A DNA stretch of 64,000 nucleotides, from NCBI RefSeq assembly GCF_900100195.1, contig NZ_FNES01000009.1:105690-169689 (forward strand). Direction: 5' to 3'. Source of the stretch: Billgrantia gudaonensis. GTDB taxonomy: Bacteria; Pseudomonadota; Gammaproteobacteria; Pseudomonadales; Halomonadaceae. Shown here in pieces: positions 43,914 to 52,491 of this stretch (within the stretch, counting starts at the first letter, position 1; each line of letters starts with the position of its first letter). A program made the translations under genes and the position numbers. Under the pieces are notes generated by a model. That model saw only the letters and a program-made list of their open reading frames with translations. It had not been told where the DNA came from and did not search any database.

Positions 43914-45254
43914 TCAGTCTCCTGATGAGTTGCAAAGGGCGGCATCCAGACCGCTGCCCGTGAAGATGGCAGCGGTGAGTGCCGGTGCCGAAGGAAAGTA
44001 GCCATGGAAGTAACTGGCCGTAAGGCTGCCCTCACGATAGATCGCCTCGGCAGCACTGCCCGCCAGGCGCCGGGCCCGGACCACTGGCACCCGAGCGGTT
44101 TCGAGCTGCGAATGATGGTAGGTGTGGCCGCGCAGCTCCCCCAGTGCCGTGTCCAGACTCTGCAGGCCCAGGGCACTGAGCTTGCCGGTCATCCGTGCGG
44201 TGCCGGGCAGCAGGCCGAACGGGGCATGCTCGGCACCATGTTCATCGACGAGCCGTTCCATGCAAACCATCAGTCCACCGCATTCGGCCAGGATCGGCTT
44301 GCCCGCCTCGTGGTGGACGCGGATCGCCGCGTGCATCGGCGCGTTGGCGGCGATCCTGGCGGCATGCAGCTCCGGGTAACCGCCGGGCAGCCACAGGGCA
44401 TCGCAGACGGGCAGTCCGGCGTCCTCCAGCGGCGAGAAGAAAGCCAGTTCGGCGCCCATGGCCTCGAGCAGATCGAGATTGGCGCGATAGATGAAAGCGA
44501 AGGCGGCATCGCGAGCCACGGCGATGCGCCGACCTTCCAGCAGCCGCGGCGGTGGTTCCGGAGCTTCGGTTTCCAGTTCGACTCGGGCCGGCAATCGATC
44601 GAGGCCCGCCTCGGCTAGCACCTCGGCGGCGGCATCCAACTGGGCGTCGAGCCCCTCTAGCTCGTTGGCCTGCACCAGTCCGAGATGGCGATCGGGAATC
44701 GCCATGGCATCGCTACGCGGGATGGCGCCGAGCAGTGCGAGTCCCTCCGGCATGCTGTCTGCCAGCAGCCGGCCGTGGCCGGGGCTGCCCACGCGGTTGG
44801 CAATCACCTCATGGATGGCGAGCCGCGGATGGAAGTTGGCGAGCCCCTGGGCCACAGCGCCGAAGGTCTGGGCCATCCCCCAGGCATCGATCACCGGCAG
44901 CGCCGGCAGACCGGCCAGTATCGCCAGATCGGCGCTGGATGGATCGCCGTCGAACAGTCCCATGGAGCCTTCGACGAGGATCAGGTCGGCCTCCCTGGCG
45001 GCCTCGGCCAGGCGCCAGCGACACTCGGCAGTACCGGTCATCCAAGGGTGGAGCTGGTAGACCGGTGCGCCGGAGGCGACCTCCTGCACCATCGGATCGA
45101 GATAGTCGGGGCCATGCTTGAACACCCGCACCCGGCGTCCTGCGTTGCGGTGCAGCCGCGCCAGCGCGGCCGTGACCATGGACTTGCCCTGGCCGGAGCC
45201 GGGAGCGGTAATCAGGGCGGCATGGGCTTCGCCGCGAATCGGGGTCGTGGTCAT
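43914..45254 (-). CDS. cobB: Cobyrinic acid a,c-diamide synthase (CobB/CbiA)
   Basis: Glutamine-dependent amidation of the a and c side chains of the corrin ring. The 446-residue protein has an N-terminal ATP-binding domain (ITAPGSGQGKSMVTAAL in GSGQGKS form) and a C-terminal class I glutaminase domain with Cys in LAECGGLMVCME and His in SYFHGYFPS. Whether it acts on cobyrinate or hydrogenobyrinate cannot be told. Two bases or fewer separate it from btuD and cobO. Confidence 0.94.
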   Translation of the reverse strand: MTTTPIRGEAHAALITAPGSGQGKSMVTAALARLHRNAGRRVRVFKHGPDYLDPMVQEVASGAPVYQLHPWMTGTAECRWRLAEAAREADLILVEGSMGLFDGDPSSADLAILAGLPALPVIDAWGMAQTFGAVAQGLANFHPRLAIHEVIANRVGSPGHGRLLADSMPEGLALLGAIPRSDAMAIPDRHLGLVQANELEGLDAQLDAAAEVLAEAGLDRLPARVELETEAPEPPPRLLEGRRIAVARDAAFAFIYRANLDLLEAMGAELAFFSPLEDAGLPVCDALWLPGGYPELHAARIAANAPMHAAIRVHHEAGKPILAECGGLMVCMERLVDEHGAEHAPFGLLPGTARMTGKLSALGLQSLDTALGELRGHTYHHSQLETARVPVVRARRLAGSAAEAIYREGSLTASYFHGYFPSAPALTAAIFTGSGLDAALCNSSGD

Positions 45255-45255
45255 G

Positions 45256-46023
45256 TCACCTCACGGGTACGAAAACGGGAGCGCCGTCGACGGTCGTCGT
45301 CGCCAGGCGCTGGCCATAGAGTCGCTCCAGGACGCTCGGCACCAGCATGGTGTCGCGCGGTCCCCAGCACGCCTCGCCATCGGGATAGAGCAGCAGTACC
45401 CGATCGCACCAGCGCGCAGCCAGGTTGAGATCGTGCAGGCACATCAGCACGGCGCGCCCTTCGGCAGCCTGCTCGGCGAGCAACGCCATGACCGCAGTCT
45501 GGTGGTGCAGGTCGAGATGGTTGGTGGGCTCGTCGGCCAGCCAGATCGCGGGTCCCTGAGTGAGCACCGTGGCGATGGCCAGGCGTTGGCGCTCACCGCC
45601 GGAGAGCGTGTTCACCAGGCGTTCCCCCAGGTGGGCCACGTCGAGGCGCGCCAGGGCCGCCTCGGCCAGTTGCACGTCCTCGCCGCCCTCCATCTGCCAG
45701 GGCGAGAGCCAGGGATGGCGTCCAATCAGCGCCGTCTCGCGCACCGTGGCAGGGAAACCATCGTGACGCTCCTGGAAGACCAAACCCAGGGCACGCGCGA
45801 CCCGGCGACGCGACAGCGCGGCCAGTGGCTCGCCGTCGAGACGCACCGTACCGCGGCGCGGGGCACGCAGCCCCGCCAGGGTGTGCAGAAGCGTCGTCTT
45901 GCCCGCCCCGTTGGGACCCAGCACACCCCACACCTGCCCCGGTTCCAGGCTCAGGGTCAACGCCCGGCCATCGCCCCGGCCCGGCACGTCGATCACCAGC
46001 TCGCAGGCCTCGAGTCGGCTCAT
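45256..46023 (-). CDS. btuD: Cobalamin ABC transporter ATP-binding protein
   Basis: The 255-residue ATPase has Walker A GPNGAGKTT, signature LSGGERQR and Walker B AIWLADEPTNHLDL. It is encoded directly after the BtuC permease, with which it shares one base (start/stop overlap). Energises vitamin B12 import across the inner membrane. Confidence 0.94.
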   Translation of the reverse strand: MSRLEACELVIDVPGRGDGRALTLSLEPGQVWGVLGPNGAGKTTLLHTLAGLRAPRRGTVRLDGEPLAALSRRRVARALGLVFQERHDGFPATVRETALIGRHPWLSPWQMEGGEDVQLAEAALARLDVAHLGERLVNTLSGGERQRLAIATVLTQGPAIWLADEPTNHLDLHHQTAVMALLAEQAAEGRAVLMCLHDLNLAARWCDRVLLLYPDGEACWGPRDTMLVPSVLERLYGQRLATTTVDGAPVFVPVR

Positions 46024-47030
46024 CAGCGGCTCCGGTAGAGCAGATAGAGGAAAGTAGGCACGCCGAGCAGCGCCGTGATCACCCCCACCGGCAGCTGCTC
46101 GGGCGCGATGATCGTGCGCGCCAGGGTATCGGCGAGCACCAGCAGGGTACCGCCGGCCAAGGCACAGGCAGGCAGAATCAGGCGCTGGTCGTTGCCCAGC
46201 ACCAGGCGCAGCATGTGCGGCACCACCAGGCCCACGAAACCGATGCTTCCGGCGGTGGTGACCGCCATGGCGGTGAGCGCGCTCGCCGCCAGGTAGATCG
46301 TCCATTCCAGGGGCCGGACCGCCACGCCCAGCGCCGCGGCCTGAAGCGCCCCACGGGCCAATACATTGAGGCTGCGTCCCAAGGGAATGGCCAGCAGGCA
46401 TACGCCCACCAGCAACATCGACGGCAGCAGGGGAGAGCGCGCATAGGCGAGATCGCCCATCAGCCAGTAGAGCATGCCGGGCAGGCGTTCGACGGGACTC
46501 ACCGCCAGCATCAGGGTCACCACGGCACCCCAGCCGGCCGCCACCACCACCCCGGTGAGCAGCAATCGTGCCGGCGTCCAGCTGCCTGTGCCATGCGCCA
46601 GGCCGAATACCAGCAGGGTGGACAGCAGTGCGCCGGCAAAGGCCGAGCCAGTGATCAGCGCACCGCCGAGCCCCGCCAGCATCGCGGCCAGTGCTCCCAC
46701 CGCGGCACCGCCGGAGAGTCCCAGCACATAGGGATCGGCCAGTGGGTTGCGCAGCAGCACCTGCATCAACGCCCCGGCCAGCGCCAGCAAACCACCGGTG
46801 GCAAAGGCCGAGAGTGCCCGCGGCAGACGCAGCTCGAGTACCAGGGTGCGCGACAGCGGCTCGCCCTGGCCCGTGGCCACTGCCCACAGTTCCCCGGGCG
46901 AGACCGCCACGCTGCCGATGCCAACGGCCAGCGTCAGGGCCGCCAGAGCAGCCAGTGCCAGCACTCCGATCGGGCGGCCCAGCCCGCGGTGGCTGCCGGT
47001 CACGCCCAACGCATGCCTAACGATGTGCAC
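46023..47030 (-). CDS. btuC: Cobalamin ABC transporter permease, FecCD family
   Basis: The 335-residue inner-membrane protein has the roughly ten transmembrane helices and motifs of FecCD permeases (LRLPRALSAFATGGLLALAGA in part; NPLADPYVLGLSGGA; GFVGLVVPHMLR). The start is a GTG overlapping btuF by 14 bases; an in-frame ATG is not available nearby. Works with BtuF and BtuD. Confidence 0.94.
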   Translation of the reverse strand: MHIVRHALGVTGSHRGLGRPIGVLALAALAALTLAVGIGSVAVSPGELWAVATGQGEPLSRTLVLELRLPRALSAFATGGLLALAGALMQVLLRNPLADPYVLGLSGGAAVGALAAMLAGLGGALITGSAFAGALLSTLLVFGLAHGTGSWTPARLLLTGVVVAAGWGAVVTLMLAVSPVERLPGMLYWLMGDLAYARSPLLPSMLLVGVCLLAIPLGRSLNVLARGALQAAALGVAVRPLEWTIYLAASALTAMAVTTAGSIGFVGLVVPHMLRLVLGNDQRLILPACALAGGTLLVLADTLARTIIAPEQLPVGVITALLGVPTFLYLLYRSR

Positions 47031-47907
47031 GTGCCTTCTCCAGTTTCTCGCAGAACAGGCGGCTGCCCTCGAGCAAGCGCGGTGTGGGGCGCTGAATCAG
47101 CGACGGCGGCACGAAGAAGAGGTTGTCGCGCCTCAATGCCGTCAGACTCGGGTACTGCTCCCAATGGGTGAGCCACTGGCGATTCTCCTCGCCCATGCCG
47201 CCGGCCAGTATCGCCTCCGGATCGGCGGCCAGCACGGAGGCATCGTCGATGCGCGGCACCAGACGATCGAGGTCGCCGAAGACGTTGACGCCACCGCAGG
47301 CACTCAACACCTTGCCGATCAGGTGCTCGTCGTTGATGGTCATCAACGGCTCGTCCCACACCTGATAGAAGACCCGCACGGACGAGCGGTCGGCATAGCG
47401 CTCGTGGATCTCGGCCATGCCATCGCGAAAGCGTGCAGCCTCGCGCCGTGCCACCTCCCGAGTGCCGGCCAGCTCGCCCAGGCGTTCGATGGCGCTGGCC
47501 ACGCCCTCGAAGCTGCGCGGCTCCAGATAGAACACCGGCACGCCCAGCGACTCGACGGTCTCCAGCTGTTCCGGCGGATTGCCGGTCACCCAACCGATCA
47601 CCAGAGCCGGACGCAACGCCGCCAGGCGCTCCATGTCGAGGCGCGTATGACTCCCCACCTTGGGCACTTCGCGTGCCTCGGGGGGGTAGTCGCTGTAGTC
47701 GACCACCGCCACCACCTTGTCGCCGGCCCCGGCGGCATAGACGAGCTCGGTGGCCCCGGGCGAGAGTGCCGCGATGCGCTCGGCCGGCGCCGGCAGGCAC
47801 ACCTCGCGCTCGGCATCGTCGGTGGCACACACCTCGGCGTAGGCCGACGACGCCGCCATCGGCAGCAGCGACAGGGCCAGAGCGATCAGGAACCGACGCG
47901 ACATCAT
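47017..47907 (-). CDS. btuF: Periplasmic cobalamin-binding protein
   Basis: The 296-residue class III solute-binding protein has a signal peptide ending near SSAYA and the BtuF pattern RIAALSPGATELVYAAGAG in part, VDYSDYPPEA and VIGWVTGNPPEQL. It hands corrinoid from BtuB to BtuCD. Its ATG overlaps the btuB stop by four bases. Confidence 0.93.
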   Translation of the reverse strand: MMSRRFLIALALSLLPMAASSAYAEVCATDDAEREVCLPAPAERIAALSPGATELVYAAGAGDKVVAVVDYSDYPPEAREVPKVGSHTRLDMERLAALRPALVIGWVTGNPPEQLETVESLGVPVFYLEPRSFEGVASAIERLGELAGTREVARREAARFRDGMAEIHERYADRSSVRVFYQVWDEPLMTINDEHLIGKVLSACGGVNVFGDLDRLVPRIDDASVLAADPEAILAGGMGEENRQWLTHWEQYPSLTALRRDNLFFVPPSLIQRPTPRLLEGSRLFCEKLEKARAHR

Positions 47908-49712
47908 CCGCCGAAATGCACGCTGAGGAAGGCGGCACGGCCAGCGTTGATGTAGCCTCCGGCGGTCTCGTACTCCTTGTCGAGCACGTTATCCAGCGTC
48001 AGCCGCGCCGACCACATCGGTGCGAATTCCCAGCCAGCGCGCAGGTCGAGCAGGCCGAAGCCGGGCAGACGATCCTGCTCGCCATCACTGTCGTACCGGT
48101 GGTTCTGCACGATCCATGAACCGCCCAGCGACCAGTCGCCCAGTTCGCGATCGACATCGAAGCGCAGGCTTTGCGTGGCACGGCGCGGCAGCCGATCGCC
48201 GGTGTCGCGATCCTCGGGGTCGGTATAGGTGAGCGCCGCCTGCAGGGTCCAGGCGTCGATCTCGGCACCGGCGGAGAGTTCCACGCCGCGAATGCGCGCA
48301 GCATCGATCTGCACTGGCGCATACATGCCGCCGCCTTGATCCTTCCAATCGATGAGATCATCGATGGTCGTCTCATAAACCGCCAGATCCCAGAACATCG
48401 GCGCGAACTGCCCACGCACGCCCACTTCGAAGGTCTCCGACGTCTCCGGGTCGAGATCGGGGTCACCTCCGAAGGGAGTGTACAAGTCATTGAAGCTCGG
48501 CGCCTTGAAGGCGGTGCCATAGCTGGCTCGCAGGGTGTGGTGAGCATCCAGTGCATAGCCCAGCGCCAGGCTCCCGGTCACTTCACTGCCATAGGCCTCG
48601 TTGTCGTCATGGCGCAGACTGGCCTGTACGGTCAACGGCGAGAAGTCCAGCAAGCTCTGGGCGAAGACGGCCGTATTGTCACGGCTGTCGACCTCGAAGT
48701 CGCTGGTGCCCGATACCTGGTCTTCGCTGTACTCTGCGCCGACGATCAGTTCATGGGACGCCAGACTCAGGCGGTTTTCCCAGTGAGCCGTCTGCGTGCG
48801 CGTATTGATGGTGGACGGAAAAGCGGTGTTGAAGGTGTCCAGTTCATCTCGGGACTCACTCAGGGTCAAACGGCTTTTCCACTGCTCGGTGACGGGCACT
48901 TCGCCATAGATGCCGGCCACTTGCTGGACGAAGTCGCTCTCGCCGCCATCGAACTCGGTATTGCCGCGCGCGCGCAGCCCCAACAAGCCGATTTCGCCAC
49001 CGCCATCGAAGGCATGCGAAAGCCGAACGAGACCGGACGTATTGTCGTAGCCCTTGTCCTCGCCGCCGCGACGAATAGGCGCGCCATCGGTCGCGAAATG
49101 GCTGGCGGCGAAGCTGTAGCGGGTACCTCCTTCGCTGCCCGAGAGCCCGGCGCTCAAACGGCGTGAATCGAAGCTACCGCCGCCGACGGAAACGCGGGGA
49201 TGCGGGCTGCCTTCTTCCGCTTCGTGCGTGAACAGCTGCACCACGCCACCGATGGCATCGGCGCCGTAGAGGCTGCCACGCGGACCGCGCACGATCTCGG
49301 CGCGCTCGAACATTCGTGGATCGAGGTGTTGCCACGCCGCGCTCCCCAAAGTGGCCGAACGCAGGCGAATGCCGTCGATCAGCAATACGTTCTGATCGCT
49401 GGCGGTGCCGCGAATGGAGACGCTGCTGGACTTGCCGAAACTGCCGTTGGTGGTGACGTCCACGCCCGGCTGACCGCGGAAGAGATCGGTCAGGCTGACG
49501 GGATCCTGGCGGCGCAGGGTCGCCTCGTCGAGCAGCGTGACGGAGGAGAGCGACTCGTCCGCGGTACGCGGCGCCAGAGCAGCGGTCACCACCAGGGGAT
49601 TGAGGTCGACGGACCGGTCGTCTTCGGGTTCCGACTGGGCGTGAACGACCAGCGGAAGGAAAGCCAGGCCGAAGGCGGCCAGGCCACGGGGGGCGTTGCG
49701 TGTGGTGTTCAT
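47904..49712 (-). CDS. btuB: TonB-dependent outer-membrane cobalamin receptor
   Basis: The 602-residue protein has a signal peptide ending VVHA (about residue 25), a TonB-box-like NPLVVTA, a plug domain (about 50-160, with SVSIRGTASDQNVLLIDGIR in part and GPRGSLYGADAIGGVVQ), then a 22-strand beta-barrel. Length is close to E. coli BtuB. The C-terminus reads VHFGG rather than ending in the usual aromatic residue. An AGGGA stands upstream of the ATG. A cobalamin riboswitch lies about 160 bases upstream, and genes for periplasmic and inner-membrane uptake follow directly. Confidence 0.94.
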   Translation of the reverse strand: MNTTRNAPRGLAAFGLAFLPLVVHAQSEPEDDRSVDLNPLVVTAALAPRTADESLSSVTLLDEATLRRQDPVSLTDLFRGQPGVDVTTNGSFGKSSSVSIRGTASDQNVLLIDGIRLRSATLGSAAWQHLDPRMFERAEIVRGPRGSLYGADAIGGVVQLFTHEAEEGSPHPRVSVGGGSFDSRRLSAGLSGSEGGTRYSFAASHFATDGAPIRRGGEDKGYDNTSGLVRLSHAFDGGGEIGLLGLRARGNTEFDGGESDFVQQVAGIYGEVPVTEQWKSRLTLSESRDELDTFNTAFPSTINTRTQTAHWENRLSLASHELIVGAEYSEDQVSGTSDFEVDSRDNTAVFAQSLLDFSPLTVQASLRHDDNEAYGSEVTGSLALGYALDAHHTLRASYGTAFKAPSFNDLYTPFGGDPDLDPETSETFEVGVRGQFAPMFWDLAVYETTIDDLIDWKDQGGGMYAPVQIDAARIRGVELSAGAEIDAWTLQAALTYTDPEDRDTGDRLPRRATQSLRFDVDRELGDWSLGGSWIVQNHRYDSDGEQDRLPGFGLLDLRAGWEFAPMWSARLTLDNVLDKEYETAGGYINAGRAAFLSVHFGG

Positions 49713-49847
49713 GGGAGTCCCTTGCTCGCCGTGCCTGCCCGCACGGCAATGGTGTCGCATTCACCGGGGCGGCAAGGAACGAGAGAGGGAGACGACGGCT
49801 TCGACGAGAACCCTGCCTCGTGGTCGCCCACCGCAACCCGGCATGAG

Positions 49848-49872
49848 GGAAACACGGTGTATCCGCGTTTCC
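49848..49872 (-). promoter_or_regulatory. Hairpin between the riboswitch aptamer and btuB
   Basis: GGAAACGCGG and CCGTGTTTCC (minus strand, with G-U wobble) can form a 10-base stem with a five-base loop just after the aptamer. No U-tract follows, so it is more likely part of an expression platform than a terminator. Confidence 0.5.
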
Positions 49873-49874
49873 TG

Positions 49875-50146
49875 GACTCTCGGGCCGGTCTCCGGGCTGA
49901 CGAGTGGACGCGCAGCGTCCCGGAAAACCACCTTCCCATGCCGAGCGGCACAGTGGTATAGGGCATTCCCGGGAGCCTGTCGGATCTCGCAGTAAATCAG
50001 CGTTACGTCCGACAGACTCCTAAACTCGATCACCGTTGCGGGGGCAGCGTCGGAATGGCGGACTTCAATAAAGCACCGCGCACCGACTTCCCGTTTCACT
50101 CCGGCGTGTCTGCGCACGCCTGGAGCACCTGAGAGAGAACGTAACC
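49875..50146 (-). promoter_or_regulatory. Cobalamin riboswitch upstream of btuB
   Basis: The minus strand shows the conserved blocks in order: GGTG/GGGAA (50092-50081), CCCGCAACGGTG (50043-50031), CACTG (49955-49951), GGGAAGGTGG (49937-49928), and the 3' block GTCAG...GGAGACCGGCC (49901-49883). A long extra stem, GGAGTCTGTCGGA with TCCGACAGGCTCC, fills 50020-49972. Binding of adenosylcobalamin should turn off the import and amidation genes below it. The 491 bases between btuB and the upstream gene are mostly taken up by this element; its outer ends are approximate. Confidence 0.93.
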
Positions 50147-50204
50147 TAGCAACCCGCCGTGGCCGGGTCAACGACGGCGCCCCGTGGGAACGAGAAACAT
50201 CCTA

Positions 50205-50633
50205 TCATTTCAGGGACTTCACGAGTCCATGTCGAACGTACTCGACGGCATCGGCAAGCTCGGCCACATCCTGGGCCAACCAACCGGCCAGGTCGCGCAA
50301 GCGGCGTAGCCGAGCCGCCATCGGCACGATGCCGCGGCCCATTTCGGGCAGGATCACGATGACGGTAGTACCGCGCTCTCGCTCGACGGCGACCAGCGCC
50401 TCGAGGGCAGCAACCAGTTGCTCGCGCAGGCGATCGTCGTCGGGCTCATCGCTCAGGGCCATTTCGATCCAGTCTGCCCAGCCGGTCACCACCAGCGGCA
50501 CCTCGGCAACGACCGTCTCCCGCCAGTCGGGCAGTCGCGTACCGGCCTCCAGGCGATGCCAGCGAGCGGCCGGAAAGCGCTCGCTTACGGCGTCGCACTT
50601 GCCGGCACAGGCTCCGCCGATGAAGAGCTGCAT
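50205..50633 (-). CDS. Short CobU-like adenosylcobinamide kinase paralog
   Basis: The 142-residue protein starts with a P-loop (GGACAGK, residues 6-12) and ends like CobU (PEMGRGIVPMAARLRRLRD, GIVP at 101-104, then LAGWLAQDVAELADAVEYV). It lacks the His-containing HRxxR segment where CobU is guanylylated, and is about 35 residues short of family length. A full-length CobU is encoded 1.3 kb upstream. It might be a kinase without guanylyltransferase activity, or a decaying duplicate. It overlaps cobC by 49 bases and is the last gene before the riboswitch. Confidence 0.75.
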   Translation of the reverse strand: MQLFIGGACAGKCDAVSERFPAARWHRLEAGTRLPDWRETVVAEVPLVVTGWADWIEMALSDEPDDDRLREQLVAALEALVAVERERGTTVIVILPEMGRGIVPMAARLRRLRDLAGWLAQDVAELADAVEYVRHGLVKSLK

Positions 50634-51226
50634 TGCCACTCCCCCTCTCGTTGCACGAAGGTCAGGCGGCGACCTTCGGCCTGGCCTACGCTGCCTTCCC
50701 AGAAGTCGATCTCTTCGAAGTGCCGGCGCAACTCGCGGATCACCCCCCCATGGGTGATGACCAGCACGCGCTGGAGACCATGAGCCTCCACATCGGCGAG
50801 CAGATCCCCGAACCACTCTCCGAGGCGCTGACGCAAGGATCGAGTGGACTCGCCCCCCGGTGGGGCCTGTTCGCCCTGACTGTCGATCCAGGCTCGATAG
50901 GCGGGCAGTGCCTGGAGCTCCTCGTAACACTTGCCCTCGAACTCGCCGAAGTCGAGTTCGCGCAAGCGCGCGTCGAAATGCGGCTCGACACCGAGCCGGC
51001 GGCCGACCAGCAGATGCGCCAGGGTCTGGCGGCAGCGTATCAGGTCGCTGGCATGCACGGCATCGAACTCATCCCCGGCCAGCGACTCGCGCAGACGATC
51101 CAGGCCGGTGCGCGCCTCGGGCAGCAACAGCGGAATGTCACGCTGACCCTGGTAGCGGCGCTCACGGTTCCAGGCCGTCAGGCCGTGACGAACGACCACC
51201 AACTCCAGGCGATCAGCAACAGCCAT
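50585..51226 (-). CDS. cobC: Histidine phosphatase, probable alpha-ribazole phosphatase
   Basis: The 213-residue protein has the phosphohistidine motif RHG (13-15, in VVVRHGLTAWN) and the second His in ITHGGVIREL. Its place next to cobS fits removal of the 5' phosphate in lower-ligand assembly. The ATG is preceded by GGAGGAG. It overlaps cobS by 49 bases at the 5' end and the CobU-like gene by 49 at the 3' end. Confidence 0.85.
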   Translation of the reverse strand: MAVADRLELVVVRHGLTAWNRERRYQGQRDIPLLLPEARTGLDRLRESLAGDEFDAVHASDLIRCRQTLAHLLVGRRLGVEPHFDARLRELDFGEFEGKCYEELQALPAYRAWIDSQGEQAPPGGESTRSLRQRLGEWFGDLLADVEAHGLQRVLVITHGGVIRELRRHFEEIDFWEGSVGQAEGRRLTFVQREGEWQCSSSSAEPVPASATP

Positions 51227-51936
51227 AGCTCTCCTCCCTCGATGGCGGCACCCACGATATCGCCGTTGATGCCGGTAAAAGCTCGTGTCATTCCCCCACC
51301 GTACACCAGCAGGAAGGCCAGCAGCGCCCCCAGCAGCAGCGGCCATCCCGGCAGCAACGCAAACAGCACCGCCAGCGGCACGAGGGCCAGCAGCAGGTCA
51401 CGCCGTTCGAGATCCTGCCGCCAGGTCCAGGCCAGCCCTTCTCGACGCGCACAAGGCGCCAGGCACAGCAAGGCCACGGCACCGAAGCGCGCCAGCGCCG
51501 GTACGGCCACCAGCACGCCTAGCGAGGCACCGGCGTTCAGCAGCGCCCAAACCAGCATGCCCTTCCAGGCCAGCAGGAAGACCAGCGCCAGGATGGCGAA
51601 GCTTCCCACCTGGGGATCCTTCATGATCTCCCAGCGCCGTGCCAGGGGTGCATTGCTGCCCAGGGCGTCGGCCACGTCCATGACACCGTCCAGATGAAGT
51701 CCTCCGGAAAGCGCCACCCACAGGCTGAGCAGCACGAGCGCCAGCAGCGGTGTCGGCAATACGCCGCTCAGCAGTGCAGCAAACGCCGCCAACAGTACGC
51801 CGATCGCCAGCCCCACCAGCGGATAGCTGCGCAGCGCCCAGCGCCGGGTGACCGGCGTCCAGGGGCACGCCACCGGTACCGGCAGCCGTGTCAGAAACTG
51901 GCAGGCCAGCAGCAGCCCGAAAGCGGCGTTCATCAT
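51178..51936 (-). CDS. cobS: Adenosylcobinamide-GDP ribazoletransferase (cobalamin synthase)
   Basis: The 252-residue multi-pass membrane enzyme joins adenosylcobinamide-GDP to alpha-ribazole (phosphate). It has the family segments FLTRLPVP near the N-terminus, ALSGGLHLDGVMDVADAL (metal-binding Asp residues) and GGMTRAFTGINGDIVGA in part near the C-terminus. Eighteen bases follow cobU. Confidence 0.95.
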   Translation of the reverse strand: MMNAAFGLLLACQFLTRLPVPVACPWTPVTRRWALRSYPLVGLAIGVLLAAFAALLSGVLPTPLLALVLLSLWVALSGGLHLDGVMDVADALGSNAPLARRWEIMKDPQVGSFAILALVFLLAWKGMLVWALLNAGASLGVLVAVPALARFGAVALLCLAPCARREGLAWTWRQDLERRDLLLALVPLAVLFALLPGWPLLLGALLAFLLVYGGGMTRAFTGINGDIVGAAIEGGELWLLLIAWSWWSFVTA

Positions 51937-51954
51937 GGTCTTCTTTCCTCGGGC

Positions 51955-52491
51955 TCAGGCATGCGGGGATTTCCAATCGATGGCCACACCGGCCACCACC
52001 TCGACGACGCGCTCGGCTTCCCGAGCGAGCGTGCGGTGCAGGCGTTGCAGGAAAGCGACATAGTCGCGCGTTGCGGCATCCTGCGGCAATGCGGCCTCGT
52101 TCAGGTCGTTGGAGACCACCACCAGGTCGAGCGGCCGGGTGCGAGCCGCAACCAGCAGCGCCTCGAACTGGGCGAGGCCGGCAGCACTGTGGTAACCGGC
52201 CTCGAAGCGCGCGCGGCTGGCCCACAGCGTCAGGCAGTCGAGCAGCACGCAGCTGCCGGGCTCGATACCGTCGAGTGCCTCCCCCAGTGCCAGCGGTACC
52301 TCGCGCGTGCACCACTCGCTGCCACGGTCACGGCGGTGGCGAGCGATGCGCGCGGCCATCTCGACGTCCGACGCCATCGCCGTGGCCAGGTAGTAAAGCG
52401 CCCCGCCGTGGGCTCGTTGGCAGTCGCGCGCCAGGCGCTCGGCGACCTCGCTCTTGCCCGAGCGCGCCCCGCCGCTGACGAAGACGATCAT
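51955..52491 (-). CDS. cobU: Adenosylcobinamide kinase / guanylyltransferase
   Basis: The 178-residue enzyme phosphorylates adenosylcobinamide and transfers GMP to it. P-loop GGARSGKS (7-14) and guanylylation His52 (RIARHRRDRG) are present, with DCLTLW in the middle. Its C-terminal third is divergent: the usual GxGIVP stretch after VSN is replaced by DLNEAALPQDAATRD. Overlaps cobD by four bases. Confidence 0.92.
   Translation of the reverse strand: MIVFVSGGARSGKSEVAERLARDCQRAHGGALYYLATAMASDVEMAARIARHRRDRGSEWCTREVPLALGEALDGIEPGSCVLLDCLTLWASRARFEAGYHSAAGLAQFEALLVAARTRPLDLVVVSNDLNEAALPQDAATRDYVAFLQRLHRTLAREAERVVEVVAGVAIDWKSPHA

Noticed and set aside
46024..46887. N-terminal extension of the BtuD ATPase to about 540 residues
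   Set aside because: The added part is btuC read out of frame. ATPase homologs begin at MSRLEACELV.
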